Assembly (NCBI GenBank): GCA_934096075.1
Contig: CAKOLN010000011.1
Span: 1-44,519 of the forward strand
DNA: 44,519 nucleotides
Direction of reading: 5' to 3'
Origin: an uncultured Bacilli bacterium
Lineage (GTDB): Bacteria > Bacillota_I > Bacilli_A > RF39 > UBA660
This document shows, piece after piece, positions 32,601 through 42,271 of this stretch (position 1 is its first letter; each line of letters starts with the position of its first letter). A program made the translations under genes and the position numbers. The notes below the pieces were generated by a model. That model worked only from the letters and a program-made list of their open reading frames with translations, was not told the origin of the DNA and did not search any database.

Positions 32601-34256
32601 TCATTTCAAAACCTTTCTATTAATATTGACTTTTTCTAAACTTAAACTATTTATTTGTTCTAATATTTCAATAGTTTTATTAAATGTTTCTCTCTCACTA
32701 AGTAATAAAACACTGTTTTTATTATAAAAATCTATATATTTATTTTTAAGTTCTTCATTACTTTCTAATAAGAATTTTAATTTTATTCTTTCAGTTTCTA
32801 ATTCTTTATGTAATGAAGACAACTTTTCTTTTGATATTTTTAAGTAATGTTTATACCTATCTGCTTCTAACAAATAGTCCGATGTAGAGAAATTGGTTGA
32901 TGTGGCCATTAATATAAATTCAACTCCTAATATCATAATGGTAGAAAATATTGAAAGGAATAGATATGAACCTAAATCTAATTTTTTAACAGGATTACTA
33001 TATTCATCAATTGTAACAATTGTTATTTCATCTTGATTTTTAAACGGAACATTTGTATTTAATAGTTGATCACCATTTTGAAATGTTGTATATTTCTTTA
33101 TTAGTCCGTTTGTTTCATCTAAAAGTGCATAGTCTTTTATATCCATAGGAGCTATATTGCCCACATCGTATGTTGTAACCTCTCTTCCGTTTTTTTCATT
33201 CCACACTGAATATTTAGAAACTGTTATTTTTTTATCGGATGTACTATCATCTTTAAAGTTATGAGTTAATTCTTTATCAATAACTCTACCATCATATGTA
33301 CTATATACTTTGCTTCTAATTTCGTAATAATCACCAGTTGTAACTTTTTTCATCAGTTTCCATAAGCCAAATACTCCGCCAGAAGTTGCAAGTGTGGCCA
33401 CCACAAATGGTGCTAATCTTTTTATTCTAAATTTTCTCAAATTTCTTTTATCTTCTTTTATTTCTTCTTCTTTTTTATCTATTTCAACTTTAAGTTGATT
33501 ATTGCTTCCACTTAATCTTTTGATATCTAAACTATTCTTATAAATATTGTTACTCATTTGTTCAAATTCACTTACTTTTTCACTTTTAAATTTGTTATTT
33601 GGTGAGTCAATTAAAAGAACAATTAAATCTTTGTCTAATAAACTACTTTCTAAGCCTTTACCTTTAAGTTCATGTAGTTTTTGCTTTAATCCAGATTTAT
33701 TGTTTGATAAAGAAATATCTTTGTTTATCAATTCATCTATAAAGCTTGAGTCTATTTCGTTTAATTTAACACTATCTAATAGGATACTATTTCCACTAAT
33801 TATTAGTTCTCTTTTTATTAATTTATAAACAACGTCATATACTTTCTCTATTACCATTCTTTCATCTTCGAAATGTAAATGATTAGATACTTTTAAACTT
33901 TTTAATACACCCTGCATTTCACTAACAAATTTATTTATCTTTTCAGGTCCTATCTCTTCTTCAAGTGACATATCAATATAGATTGCTGTATTAAATGCTT
34001 TATAATATGTATTATATTCTTCCAATAAAAACATTAACTTATTTAATTTAGTTATTCCATCTACATAATTTTGACTAACAAAAGCATCTTTAAAAATATC
34101 TTTTTTATTAGATTCATCTAAATCTTTTTCAATATTAGTAAGTACATTATTTAATATTGTTTCATATTTTTCAGTACTTATTCCTAATTCCTTAATTCTA
34201 TTTAATTGTTTTTTTATTTGATTTATTTTGATTTTATATTCTAATGATTCATCCAT
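32601..34256 (-). CDS. Unknown coiled-coil protein with two membrane segments
   Basis: 551 residues from ATG 34256 (AGGGGGAAT upstream). Long helical N-terminal half (coiled coil near 240-275), one helix at about 283-303, an intervening domain of 130 residues (ITVSKYSVWNEKNGREVTTY), a second helix near 430-450, then another coiled coil. The middle domain is probably extracytoplasmic. No motif identifies a function. It lies just after tRNA-Arg in the same direction. Confidence 0.8.
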   Translation of the reverse strand: MDESLEYKIKINQIKKQLNRIKELGISTEKYETILNNVLTNIEKDLDESNKKDIFKDAFVSQNYVDGITKLNKLMFLLEEYNTYYKAFNTAIYIDMSLEEEIGPEKINKFVSEMQGVLKSLKVSNHLHFEDERMVIEKVYDVVYKLIKRELIISGNSILLDSVKLNEIDSSFIDELINKDISLSNNKSGLKQKLHELKGKGLESSLLDKDLIVLLIDSPNNKFKSEKVSEFEQMSNNIYKNSLDIKRLSGSNNQLKVEIDKKEEEIKEDKRNLRKFRIKRLAPFVVATLATSGGVFGLWKLMKKVTTGDYYEIRSKVYSTYDGRVIDKELTHNFKDDSTSDKKITVSKYSVWNEKNGREVTTYDVGNIAPMDIKDYALLDETNGLIKKYTTFQNGDQLLNTNVPFKNQDEITIVTIDEYSNPVKKLDLGSYLFLSIFSTIMILGVEFILMATSTNFSTSDYLLEADRYKHYLKISKEKLSSLHKELETERIKLKFLLESNEELKNKYIDFYNKNSVLLLSERETFNKTIEILEQINSLSLEKVNINRKVLK

Positions 34257-34282
34257 TATTTATATTCCCCCTATTATAAAAA

Positions 34283-34358
34283 TGGTGTTCCCGAGAGGAT
34301 TTGAACCTCCGACCTACCCCTTAGGAGGGGGTTGCTCTTCCAACTGAGCTACGAGAAC
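34283..34358 (-). tRNA. tRNA-Arg (anticodon CCU)
   Basis: 76 nt including encoded CCA. Acceptor GTTCTCG pairs with CGGGAAC; D arm GCTC/GAGC; anticodon stem ACCCC/GGGGT with loop CTCCTAA (anticodon CCT at 34323-34325); T arm GGAGG/CCTCT with TTCAAAT. All arms close. It reads AGG codons. Confidence 0.96.
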
Positions 34359-34395
34359 ATGTGTACATTATACCACAAAAAAAGATGAATGTAAA

Positions 34396-34767
34396 TTAAA
34401 TCCACCTTGGTATATATATATTTCTAGTATAAACAGTTTTATAATCTTCAAAAAAATCTACCATTTTATTCATAACATATTCTATAACATTAGTAACAGC
34501 TTTTGAAATTCTAAGATTAGATAATTCTTTAATCATTTCTCTATTGAATCTTTTATCTGTTAAAAATTTATAAACTACTTTATCTACTTCTTTTAATTTT
34601 TCCTTTTCTCTTTTAGTAACTATTTCCAAACTAAATACATAATCAGTATACATATTTACAATGTTTTGTTTAATATTTTCTCCTTCATATATTTCATAAT
34701 TTACTATATCATAATAATGCTCACATGCATTAACTATTTCTTTATTTTTTTTAACACTACTTCCCAT
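34396..34767 (-). CDS. Unknown helical protein (123 aa)
   Basis: ATG 34767 has AGAAGGAG 8 nt upstream and is preferred to the longer frame. The protein is soluble, charged and helical, with no Cys-metal or other motif. It is a single gene with a probable TTGTTA-17-TATAAT promoter upstream. Confidence 0.7.
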   Translation of the reverse strand: MGSSVKKNKEIVNACEHYYDIVNYEIYEGENIKQNIVNMYTDYVFSLEIVTKREKEKLKEVDKVVYKFLTDKRFNREMIKELSNLRISKAVTNVIEYVMNKMVDFFEDYKTVYTRNIYIPRWI

Positions 34768-34885
34768 GTTTTTTACTCCTTCTATCATATTTAAATTATA
34801 GTAAAATATTTAATAATTAACAAGAGCAAATTTTGTTCGCGTCAGTATTTTATTTTATACAAATGTCTATTTTATGCATAATAAA

Positions 34886-34902
34886 AAGCACTAAAAGTGC
34901 TT
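34886..34902 (-). terminator. Terminator after the thioredoxin-like gene
   Basis: AAGCACT/AGTGCTT stem then TTTTATT on the minus strand. Confidence 0.8.
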
Positions 34903-34907
34903 AAAAT

Positions 34908-35732
34908 TTATTTTACTACTCCACTTGCTTTTAGATAATTTAAAGTATCTTCACTACTTCTATTACCAGAGTTAAAACTAATAAATTCTCCATTTTTTAT
35001 AACAAATGTATAAGGGGTTCCACTAAAATGGCTTAGTGTATATGTATTCTTAACCTTGTTATAGTCTGTTGTAGTTAATTCATCTAAATCAAACCAATAA
35101 AATTTGAAATTATATTCTTCATATAAATTAGTTATAGTTGGTTTATATTTTAAACAATGTGGACACCAGGTTTGTCCAAATACTGTAACAACATATTGAT
35201 CTTTTTTAGTATCATTAAGCCAATTATTAACTTCATCACTTAAATTAATTGTTTCATCGTCTATTTTAGATGAATCTTCATTATTTAATTCATCAACAAC
35301 GTAGTTTACTTTAAAGTTAGATTTAACATTATTTTTATTTATTCCTATTAGATAAAGTACACTTCCATTAATATTATCTTTTTCTTTTCTTGTACTAGCT
35401 TTAATATTTAACGTATCTTCTTTTAAAGAAATACTATTAAAATCAAAGTCACCTTTATCTGTGTATGGACTCATAACCAAGACATATGAATTTCTGTTAA
35501 AGTCTTTTTTACTTAAACTTGTGTCAATACTGTTTTCTTTACAAAAATCATAATATTCTTTGTATGTTTTAAATACTTTGAATGTGCTCTTATTATCGGC
35601 TATATCACTATTTAAATAAGAAACACTAAATATTTCATAATTACTAGGTGATGTTCTTAAAACTATATATGTTACAACAGCTGTTATAAGAGAAAAAACT
35701 ATTGCGCAAATTACATAACTTAACTTTTTCAT
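34908..35732 (-). CDS. Membrane-anchored thioredoxin-like protein
   Basis: 274 residues. One N-terminal anchor (about 4-26), a novel domain (30-150), then a thioredoxin fold with the active site TWCPHC (VTVFGQTWCPHCLKYKP) and cis-Pro-like GTPYTFVIKNGE. It probably acts outside the membrane in disulfide exchange. It follows rseP by 3 nt, so it is the last gene of cdsA-rseP-trx. Confidence 0.88.
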   Translation of the reverse strand: MKKLSYVICAIVFSLITAVVTYIVLRTSPSNYEIFSVSYLNSDIADNKSTFKVFKTYKEYYDFCKENSIDTSLSKKDFNRNSYVLVMSPYTDKGDFDFNSISLKEDTLNIKASTRKEKDNINGSVLYLIGINKNNVKSNFKVNYVVDELNNEDSSKIDDETINLSDEVNNWLNDTKKDQYVVTVFGQTWCPHCLKYKPTITNLYEEYNFKFYWFDLDELTTTDYNKVKNTYTLSHFSGTPYTFVIKNGEFISFNSGNRSSEDTLNYLKASGVVK

Positions 35733-35735
35733 TAA

Positions 35736-36788
35736 TTACACCAACTTCAAAATATCATTAATAGCAACATATATCATCAACGCTATTAATAATATTACCC
35801 CAATATTATTAAGCCAAGTTTCTAATTTAGGATTAGCTTTCTTTCCTTTAATTGCTTCTATAATTAGTATAAATATTCTTCCACCATCAAATACTGGAAC
35901 TGGTACTAAGTTTATAACACCAACATTTACGCTTAAATATGCAGTTAAATAAATCAAATTTTCTAATCCCTTGGATTTGATATTATCTATTACTGTATAT
36001 ACTCCAATTGGCCCACTTAAGTTATTAGTGCCTATTTTGCCAGTTACCAATTTACCTAATATATTGAATACACTAGTTATTGATTTAAAAGTACCAACAA
36101 ATCCGTACTTAACCGCAGCAATAAATCCTTTATCTCTCTTAACCATTGATGCAAAGCCAAAGCTTGGTACTTCTTCTCCATTTTCATCTTTATTGTACTC
36201 AGGACTTATTTTAATAGAATACTCTGTTCCATTTCTATCTACTAAAAATTCATATGTCTCTTTATGTTCTTTTCCAAATCTAGTTTCTAATAATACCTCA
36301 TCCCAACTATTAACGCTTTTACCATCAACTTTTAATATTAAATCTCCTGTTTTTAAATCACTTTTAGATGCTGGACTATCTTCCAATATATTACCAACAT
36401 AAGGACTAGTAATAGGACTACCATAAATAAGTCCATTTATAAATAAGAACACAACTGCTAAAATCATATTGAACACAATTCCCATTACTAGAACAAAAAA
36501 CTTTTGTAAATTAGTTTTGTTTTCTAAAATTTGTTCTTTTTTTAGGCCCTTACCACTTTCTTTATCACTAGCTAATGCAGTAAATCCACCTAATGGTAAT
36601 AATCTAATACTGTAAACTGTTTCATCATTTTTTCTTTTAAAACTAAATATTTTAGGCCCCATTCCAATTGCAAATTCATGAACGTATACACCAATTTTTT
36701 TAGCCGCTAAAAAGTGTCCTAATTCATGTATAAATACAATTATACCAAGCACTAATATTAATATTAATAATGTAATTATAAAGTTCAT
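35736..36788 (-). CDS. rseP: Site-2 protease RseP (M50 zinc metalloprotease)
   Basis: 350 residues. HELGH (H21, E22, H25) in the first helix, a PDZ domain about 125-190 (VGNILEDSPASKSDLKTGDL) and the second metal motif NLVPVPVFDGGR in the third helix. It cleaves membrane proteins within the bilayer, as in anti-sigma factor or pheromone processing. It directly follows cdsA. Confidence 0.94.
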   Translation of the reverse strand: MNFIITLLILILVLGIIVFIHELGHFLAAKKIGVYVHEFAIGMGPKIFSFKRKNDETVYSIRLLPLGGFTALASDKESGKGLKKEQILENKTNLQKFFVLVMGIVFNMILAVVFLFINGLIYGSPITSPYVGNILEDSPASKSDLKTGDLILKVDGKSVNSWDEVLLETRFGKEHKETYEFLVDRNGTEYSIKISPEYNKDENGEEVPSFGFASMVKRDKGFIAAVKYGFVGTFKSITSVFNILGKLVTGKIGTNNLSGPIGVYTVIDNIKSKGLENLIYLTAYLSVNVGVINLVPVPVFDGGRIFILIIEAIKGKKANPKLETWLNNIGVILLIALMIYVAINDILKLV

Positions 36789-36797
36789 CTCATCCTC

Positions 36798-37598
36798 CTA
36801 AAAAATACTTATAAGTATTCCAAAAGCTAAAACAACATATAAAATGCTATCTAATCTATCTAAAATTCCACCATGTCCTGGCATTATCTTGCCGAAGTCT
36901 TTAACACCAAAATGTCTTTTTATACTGCTGAATGTCAAGTCTCCTAGTGCACCAATAATGCTTAGTAATGCAGTGACACACATAAGTAAGAAAATATTAC
37001 GATTATAATTAAATGCAGATATATAATAAACTGTACTTATAAATGTTCCAAATACTAGTCCTCCAAAGAAACCTTCCCATGTTTTATTAGGACTTACTGT
37101 AGGACTCATTTTGTGTTTGCCTACTAATCTTCCAACAATGTAAGCAAATGTATCTGTAAATATCGTTATTAATAATAAATAAACCAAATATTTAATATCT
37201 AATAGTCTTATACCTATTAATTGATTAAATCCTACTCCTAAGAATAAGACACCACCCAATAGAAATAAAGCATCTTCTATATCATATTCTTTAGATTTAT
37301 TGTAGAATACTATAGGTGTTATTAGCAACAATATTATAAAAGGTATTCTTTTATAATCAGCTACAAACAGTTTTCCATTTAAACTCCAATTATTGATAAG
37401 TAATAGTAAAAAGCATACAATACTTAATATTTTTATAAGAAATGGCATTTTCTTTTTCTTATCCTTGGCATTTAATAGTTCAATAAATCCAATTAAGCCC
37501 AAGATAGATGCACCTACGCAAAATATTTTACCACCCGCGATTATCATCGGTATAACAATCATAAGTGCAACAATAGCACTAATAACTCTTTGTTTCAT
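36798..37598 (-). CDS. cdsA: Phosphatidate cytidylyltransferase
   Basis: 266 residues, eight or so membrane helices. It makes CDP-diacylglycerol, the phospholipid precursor. The C-terminal signature is TFSSIKRHFGVKDFGKIMPG, then HGGILDRLDS. KMSPTVSPNKTWEG is the other conserved segment. It sits 9 nt before rseP as in most Bacillota, but without uppS. Confidence 0.94.
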   Translation of the reverse strand: MKQRVISAIVALMIVIPMIIAGGKIFCVGASILGLIGFIELLNAKDKKKKMPFLIKILSIVCFLLLLINNWSLNGKLFVADYKRIPFIILLLITPIVFYNKSKEYDIEDALFLLGGVLFLGVGFNQLIGIRLLDIKYLVYLLLITIFTDTFAYIVGRLVGKHKMSPTVSPNKTWEGFFGGLVFGTFISTVYYISAFNYNRNIFLLMCVTALLSIIGALGDLTFSSIKRHFGVKDFGKIMPGHGGILDRLDSILYVVLAFGILISIF

Positions 37599-37669
37599 TA
37601 ATCATTCCTCCTATATTTTTATCACTATTAAAATTATATCATAAAAGTATTTAAAAAAGAAGATAAAAT

Positions 37670-38347
37670 CTAGAATTCAATTATTTCTATTGAATCATCT
37701 TCATCTTCTTTTGTAGTTACAAATTTGTTTTTTTCTAGGTCTCTAACTTCAACAGGTTCAACTCTATCTACTTTTATAGGTTTTTCTTCTTCTACTATTT
37801 GTTGGTATTTTAATTTATTTGCTTTAAAAGTAGGTGCTTGTTCTATATTTTTTAAATTACCTTTAAATACATTATCTACTTTAGGTGTATCATCAATTTG
37901 TTTGTTTAATTCTTCATATTCTTTATTAGTTAATAAACTTATCATGTCTCCACTTACATCATCAAGCTTCTTTTCCTCTTCTTCAGTTAATTTAAGTTCG
38001 TTACTATAATTTAGTATTGGTAAAAAGATAGCTGCACATAATATAAGTCCTAATGCAAATTTCTTTTCAGTAACAAAAACAATACTCAGTCTATAAAGCA
38101 TAATATAAATTATTAGTACGTTAGTTATTGGTAGTAATAACAATAAAAAGTATAAACCATTCATTTTAACTATATCTAGCATTGCTATAAGATTATAAAT
38201 AGGTATAAAAGACTGCCATCTTTTTTTACCTGCTTTCTCAAAAATTTTATAACTACTTAAACATAGTAACAAAGAAAACAACAATGTATAAATAGCAAAT
38301 ACAGACCATACTCTAAGTAATTTGAAAATAATTTCCACTGCAGTCAT
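37670..38347 (-). CDS. Membrane protein, DUF5684-like
   Basis: 225 residues. Four hydrophobic segments in the first 115 residues with KAGKKRWQSFIPIYNLIAML, a pattern of DUF5684 (signal-peptidase-associated) proteins. The tail of about 110 residues is charged and disordered. It is next to, but 71 nt from, cdsA. The function is unknown. Confidence 0.75.
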   Translation of the reverse strand: MTAVEIIFKLLRVWSVFAIYTLLFSLLLCLSSYKIFEKAGKKRWQSFIPIYNLIAMLDIVKMNGLYFLLLLLPITNVLIIYIMLYRLSIVFVTEKKFALGLILCAAIFLPILNYSNELKLTEEEEKKLDDVSGDMISLLTNKEYEELNKQIDDTPKVDNVFKGNLKNIEQAPTFKANKLKYQQIVEEEKPIKVDRVEPVEVRDLEKNKFVTTKEDEDDSIEIIEF

Positions 38348-38410
38348 ATTACCAACCCTTCTATCCTAAAATAATATTACACTAATTTTTAAATTTAATC
38401 AATAATTTTA

Positions 38411-39262
38411 TTAAAATTTAATAGAATTTTTACCCAATGTTATATTTAATTTTTTACTTCTATCTGGATTATTTAATTTAATAAAGTCACAAATTTCATC
38501 TTCAGTTAAAGGTAATCCCAATTCTAGTCTATCATTATAATTCATCTTGCAATAATTAAGTGACATAAACTTTTCTTCATTATTAATTAATTTATAAAAT
38601 TCTTCCGTTGGAGAAGTTAATTCATAATTTTTTGCATAACCATATAAGCATTCTTTTAAAAATTCATTTTTAATTATTTTAGTATATTTTTCATTTACAA
38701 TATTATTAAATATATTCATTGTAATGGCAGAACTTATGACAATTGCTTGTCTTTCTATTGGAAAGCATGGATAATGTAACATATACATTTTTTCGCCATT
38801 ATATCCTGAAAAAAGGCTCCCAAATATTTTTGATTTATTATCTAATTTAAAGTTACCTCTTGCTACTTCTAGTGAGTCTTTAAGAAGAACCGTTGTTAAA
38901 TTATTAATATCACTTTCTAGAAACTTAAATTGACATGCATGTATGACTTCATGTAATAGTGTAACATAATAGTAATATTCTTTTATAATTTTAGGAATAT
39001 TATTTAAGTTATATATTCTTTTTAACATAGAAAAGTAATCATATGATTGATCTGGATCAAATAAAATTATTTTTAATTTATGTCTATAGATTGCTATTGC
39101 TTTTTGTTTAGACAAGTTTTCCAATTTTATATCTTTTATGTAATCTTCCAAAACAAAGTTACTTTTAAATATGTATAATAATTCATTCAAAAAATATTTA
39201 TCTCTAAAATCACATTTGCCAAGATTTTTTTCTATAAACAAACCTAAACCCCATAAATTCAT
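38411..39262 (-). CDS. Unknown protein with HExxH zinc-protease-like motif
   Basis: 283 residues. YVTLLHEVIHACQF contains HEVIH (H104, E105, H108), the zincin motif; a third ligand is not obvious. There is no signal peptide. It may be a cytoplasmic metalloprotease-like protein. Its start shares one base with the stop of the 39262-39708 gene (TAATG), so the two are coupled. Confidence 0.7.
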   Translation of the reverse strand: MNLWGLGLFIEKNLGKCDFRDKYFLNELLYIFKSNFVLEDYIKDIKLENLSKQKAIAIYRHKLKIILFDPDQSYDYFSMLKRIYNLNNIPKIIKEYYYYVTLLHEVIHACQFKFLESDINNLTTVLLKDSLEVARGNFKLDNKSKIFGSLFSGYNGEKMYMLHYPCFPIERQAIVISSAITMNIFNNIVNEKYTKIIKNEFLKECLYGYAKNYELTSPTEEFYKLINNEEKFMSLNYCKMNYNDRLELGLPLTEDEICDFIKLNNPDRSKKLNITLGKNSIKF

Positions 39263-39708
39263 TATCTACTTCTACCTCTTTCTTCTAATTCTGGATAATT
39301 AAATTGTTTTGGTAAATTCTTTATAAATTCATTAAACATTTCTCTTTCAGAATCTTTTCTTTTTAATTCTTCTGTAGTTAAAATAATTTTAGCTAAATAT
39401 TCTTTATAAAGTTTATTTTTCATAAATTCTTGATATTTATAGAATATTATACTTTTTAACTTTTCTATTTCAGAAAGACAAGCTTTCATTCCTTCTTCGG
39501 AGCCTTCATCTTCTGTTAGATATGTATATATTTTTTTATACATATTTTTAAATTTCTTATCCATTTGCTTTTTTATATATTCATTAGCAAATTCTTTATC
39601 TATAATCGTTACTTCTTTAGCTTTACTCTTAGGTTTAACTACTAACCCATTGATATTACCTACTTCTTTAATTTTGTTTTTCTTTACCTTTCTTTTTACA
39701 TAATACAT
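39262..39708 (-). CDS. Unknown basic helical protein
   Basis: 148 residues with Lys/Glu-rich composition, starting YYVKRKVKKNKIKEV. It is predicted soluble and helical, with no known motif. It is coupled to the HExxH protein gene downstream and 19 nt after trmD, so it may be co-expressed with tRNA and ribosome maturation genes. Confidence 0.7.
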   Translation of the reverse strand: MYYVKRKVKKNKIKEVGNINGLVVKPKSKAKEVTIIDKEFANEYIKKQMDKKFKNMYKKIYTYLTEDEGSEEGMKACLSEIEKLKSIIFYKYQEFMKNKLYKEYLAKIILTTEELKRKDSEREMFNEFIKNLPKQFNYPELEERGRSR

Positions 39709-39727
39709 AAACCCACCTACTTAATAT

Positions 39728-40390
39728 TTATTTTAACAAATCTGGTCTCTTTTCTTTAGTTATTCTAATTCTTTCTTCTAATCTGTATTCATTAATTTTT
39801 TTGTGATCTCCACTTAATAAAACATCTGGTACTTTCAACCCTTCGTATTCTCTTGGCTTTGTATAAACTGGATAATCTAATAAATTATCAGTAAATGATT
39901 CACTTTCTAGACTAGTATCAGTAATAACACCTTCTAATAGTCTTACAACCGAATCTGTTATAACTAAACTTGCTAATTCACCACCTGTTAAAACATAATC
40001 ACCAATACTTATTTCCATATCAACTTTAGTTTTAATTCTTTCATCAAATCCTTCATAATGTCCACATAATAAAATCAAATGTTTATATTTTGTTAAATCA
40101 ACTGCTGTGCTTTGATTATACTTAATACCCGCCGGCGTTGTCATAATAACGATTGAATCACTCGTTTTAACACTATCAATTGCCTTAAAGACTGGTTCAC
40201 ACATCAGTACCATACCACCGCCACCTCCATAAGGCGTATCATCTACTTGACCATTTTTAAAAGGACTAAAGTCTCTAATATTAATTACATTTATATTAAC
40301 TAACCCTTTTTCAATAGCTCTTTTTATAATACTTTCATCTAAATAAGAATTAATAATACTAGGAAATAATGTTAGAATATCTATTCTCAT
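39728..40390 (-). CDS. trmD: tRNA (guanine-N1)-methyltransferase
   Basis: 220 residues. It methylates G37 of tRNAs. The SPOUT knot motifs are DTPYGGGGGMVLMCEPVF, LLCGHYEGFDERI and SIGDYVLTGGELA. C-terminal part is shorter than in E. coli but fits Bacillota. It overlaps rimM by 4 nt, the usual rimM-trmD coupling. Confidence 0.96.
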   Translation of the reverse strand: MRIDILTLFPSIINSYLDESIIKRAIEKGLVNINVINIRDFSPFKNGQVDDTPYGGGGGMVLMCEPVFKAIDSVKTSDSIVIMTTPAGIKYNQSTAVDLTKYKHLILLCGHYEGFDERIKTKVDMEISIGDYVLTGGELASLVITDSVVRLLEGVITDTSLESESFTDNLLDYPVYTKPREYEGLKVPDVLLSGDHKKINEYRLEERIRITKEKRPDLLK

Positions 40391-40866
40391 AAAAGTCCCT
40401 CCAAATTTTTAAATGTAATTATATTTTGCTTAATATCAACATTTTCAATAAACTCTTTATTATATGGAATATATTTATCATTTATTAGTATTAATTTATA
40501 ACCATTATTATTTATTATATCTTTTACTTTACCAATAACTTCATTATTATAATAGCACTCTAATCCAATAAGATCACTATCTAATACTTCATCATCATTT
40601 AATTTAAGATCATCCTTATGAATATATACTAAGCATCCTTTAAACTTAAGAACATCATTTATATAATTGTATTCATCAAATAAACACATATCAAATACTT
40701 TATGATGTCTATAACTATTTATTGTAACACATTCTTTATCTTTTCCTATATATAGTTTAAAACCTTTAACAAAAACTTTATTCTTAAATTCAAAATCACT
40801 TAATATTCTCACTTCACCTTTAATTCCATGAGTATTAACTAACTTCCCAATACATACATATTCCAT
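40387..40866 (-). CDS. rimM: Ribosome maturation factor RimM
   Basis: 159 residues from ATG 40866 (MEYVCIGKLVNTHGIKGEVR); AGGTGA, also the stop of the previous gene, is the ribosome binding site. RimM N-domain about 1-85 and PRC-barrel (DLIGLECYYNNEVIGKVKDI) about 95-155. It assists assembly of the 30S head. Confidence 0.93.
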   Translation of the reverse strand: MEYVCIGKLVNTHGIKGEVRILSDFEFKNKVFVKGFKLYIGKDKECVTINSYRHHKVFDMCLFDEYNYINDVLKFKGCLVYIHKDDLKLNDDEVLDSDLIGLECYYNNEVIGKVKDIINNNGYKLILINDKYIPYNKEFIENVDIKQNIITFKNLEGLL

Positions 40867-40871
40867 AATTT

Positions 40872-41588
40872 TCACCTAAATTTATACATTATTATACCAC
40901 CAGTTACTGAAACATTCAAACTCTCGCATAAATTATTCATAGGAATATTTATACTTTCATCAGATAACTCTTTTATATAGTCACTTATTCCTTTACCTTC
41001 ACTACCAAGTACCAATGCATAATCATTTATTTTAGCATTATCTAAATCTATAGTTCCATTCATATCTGCATAGTATACTTTAATTCCTAATGAGTGTATC
41101 TTTTCAATAGCACTCCTTAAATCCATTTTAATAACATTTATTTTAAATATAGTACCTTCACTACTTCTAATCATTTTATCATTAAACAAATTAACAGAAT
41201 CATTACTAAGTATTACAGTATCAACATTAAATGCAAGTGCACTTCTTATAATTGTACCAACATTTCCTGGATCCTGTACATTATCTAATAAAACAATTTT
41301 CTTACCAATAATTTCATTATCTTCTTTATATTTAACCACTCCCATTATATTAGGCACACTAGGAAGTAAACTAATACTTTTTAATACTTTTTCACTTACA
41401 AGTGTAGTTTTTACATCATAATTAGTATCACTTTTAGATGTAATAACTTCAAGTAACAAACCACTTTTATAAGCTTCTTCTACTAAGTGTTCACTTTCCA
41501 CAATGTATTTCTTTTCATCTAAAATATATTTTTTATCTCTAAGTCTTTTAAAATACTTTACTTTTTCATTATTAACACTATCTATCAT
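40872..41588 (-). CDS. SpoU/TrmH-family RNA methyltransferase
   Basis: 238 residues. N-terminal substrate-binding domain (about 1-90), then the SPOUT domain with VQDPGNVGTIIRSALAFN, YALVLGSEGKGIS and IPMNNLCESLNVSVTGGIIM. It 2'-O-methylates rRNA or tRNA; the exact target is unclear. The start overlaps the upstream gene by 4 nt and the stop overlaps the rimM ribosome binding site. Confidence 0.93.
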   Translation of the reverse strand: MIDSVNNEKVKYFKRLRDKKYILDEKKYIVESEHLVEEAYKSGLLLEVITSKSDTNYDVKTTLVSEKVLKSISLLPSVPNIMGVVKYKEDNEIIGKKIVLLDNVQDPGNVGTIIRSALAFNVDTVILSNDSVNLFNDKMIRSSEGTIFKINVIKMDLRSAIEKIHSLGIKVYYADMNGTIDLDNAKINDYALVLGSEGKGISDYIKELSDESINIPMNNLCESLNVSVTGGIIMYKFR

Positions 41589-42220
41589 TCTTCATTCAAT
41601 ACCTTTCTATTTAATTTATAATTTGGTTTATATTTACTTACACTTTCCCAAAATTTCTTACTATGATCAAAATGTATAAAATGACACAATTCATGTACAA
41701 TTACATAATCAATTTCATCTATACTATATCTAATAAGATTTAAATTTAAACATATTAATTTTTTATTTTTATTACAATAACCCCATTTTCTAGTCATCTT
41801 TTTAATTATTAAATCTGGATATGGAATACCACTTATAATATTCATCCAATAATCTAATCTTTCTTTAAATATAGTACTTGCCTTTTCTCTAAGATATTTA
41901 TCTAATACACTATTTTTACTATAATAAATTTTATTATCATCTATATATATACTTTTAGTAATATTACATTTAACTAAATCATATGCTTCACCTAATATAT
42001 AAAATGTATCAGCTTTATCTTTCTTTTTACTAGCTATATCTATCATTCTAATAATACTAGATTCATTATCATTAATTAATTTAAGTATACTTTTAGTAGG
42101 CATCAAATAGTTTGTAGTAACATATATCTTCAAATCTGGTTTAACTCTTATATATGTATTTTTATTGTTCTTTTTCTCTATAATTATGTCATACTCTTTA
42201 TCATTGTATTTAAACTTCAT
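41585..42220 (-). CDS. YgjP/M48-like metallopeptidase family protein
   Basis: 211 residues from ATG 42220. The YgjP signature is VIVHELCHFIHFDHSKKFW, with H-E-x-x-H and a downstream His-Asp-His that completes the zinc site, and KMTRKWGYCN before it. It is cytoplasmic, with no membrane segment. Some members are reported to act on nucleotides. The function here is unknown. Operon with the SpoU, rimM and trmD genes. Confidence 0.88.
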   Translation of the reverse strand: MKFKYNDKEYDIIIEKKNNKNTYIRVKPDLKIYVTTNYLMPTKSILKLINDNESSIIRMIDIASKKKDKADTFYILGEAYDLVKCNITKSIYIDDNKIYYSKNSVLDKYLREKASTIFKERLDYWMNIISGIPYPDLIIKKMTRKWGYCNKNKKLICLNLNLIRYSIDEIDYVIVHELCHFIHFDHSKKFWESVSKYKPNYKLNRKVLNEE

Positions 42221-42256
42221 ATATATCACTTCTTAAATTATATCAAAAAAAGAAAA

Positions 42257-42271
42257 GGAAGACAATCTTCC
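42257..42271 (-). terminator. Terminator after the small XRE gene
   Basis: GGAAGA/TCTTCC stem then TTTTCTTTTTTT on the minus strand, inside the end of the gene. Confidence 0.8.
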
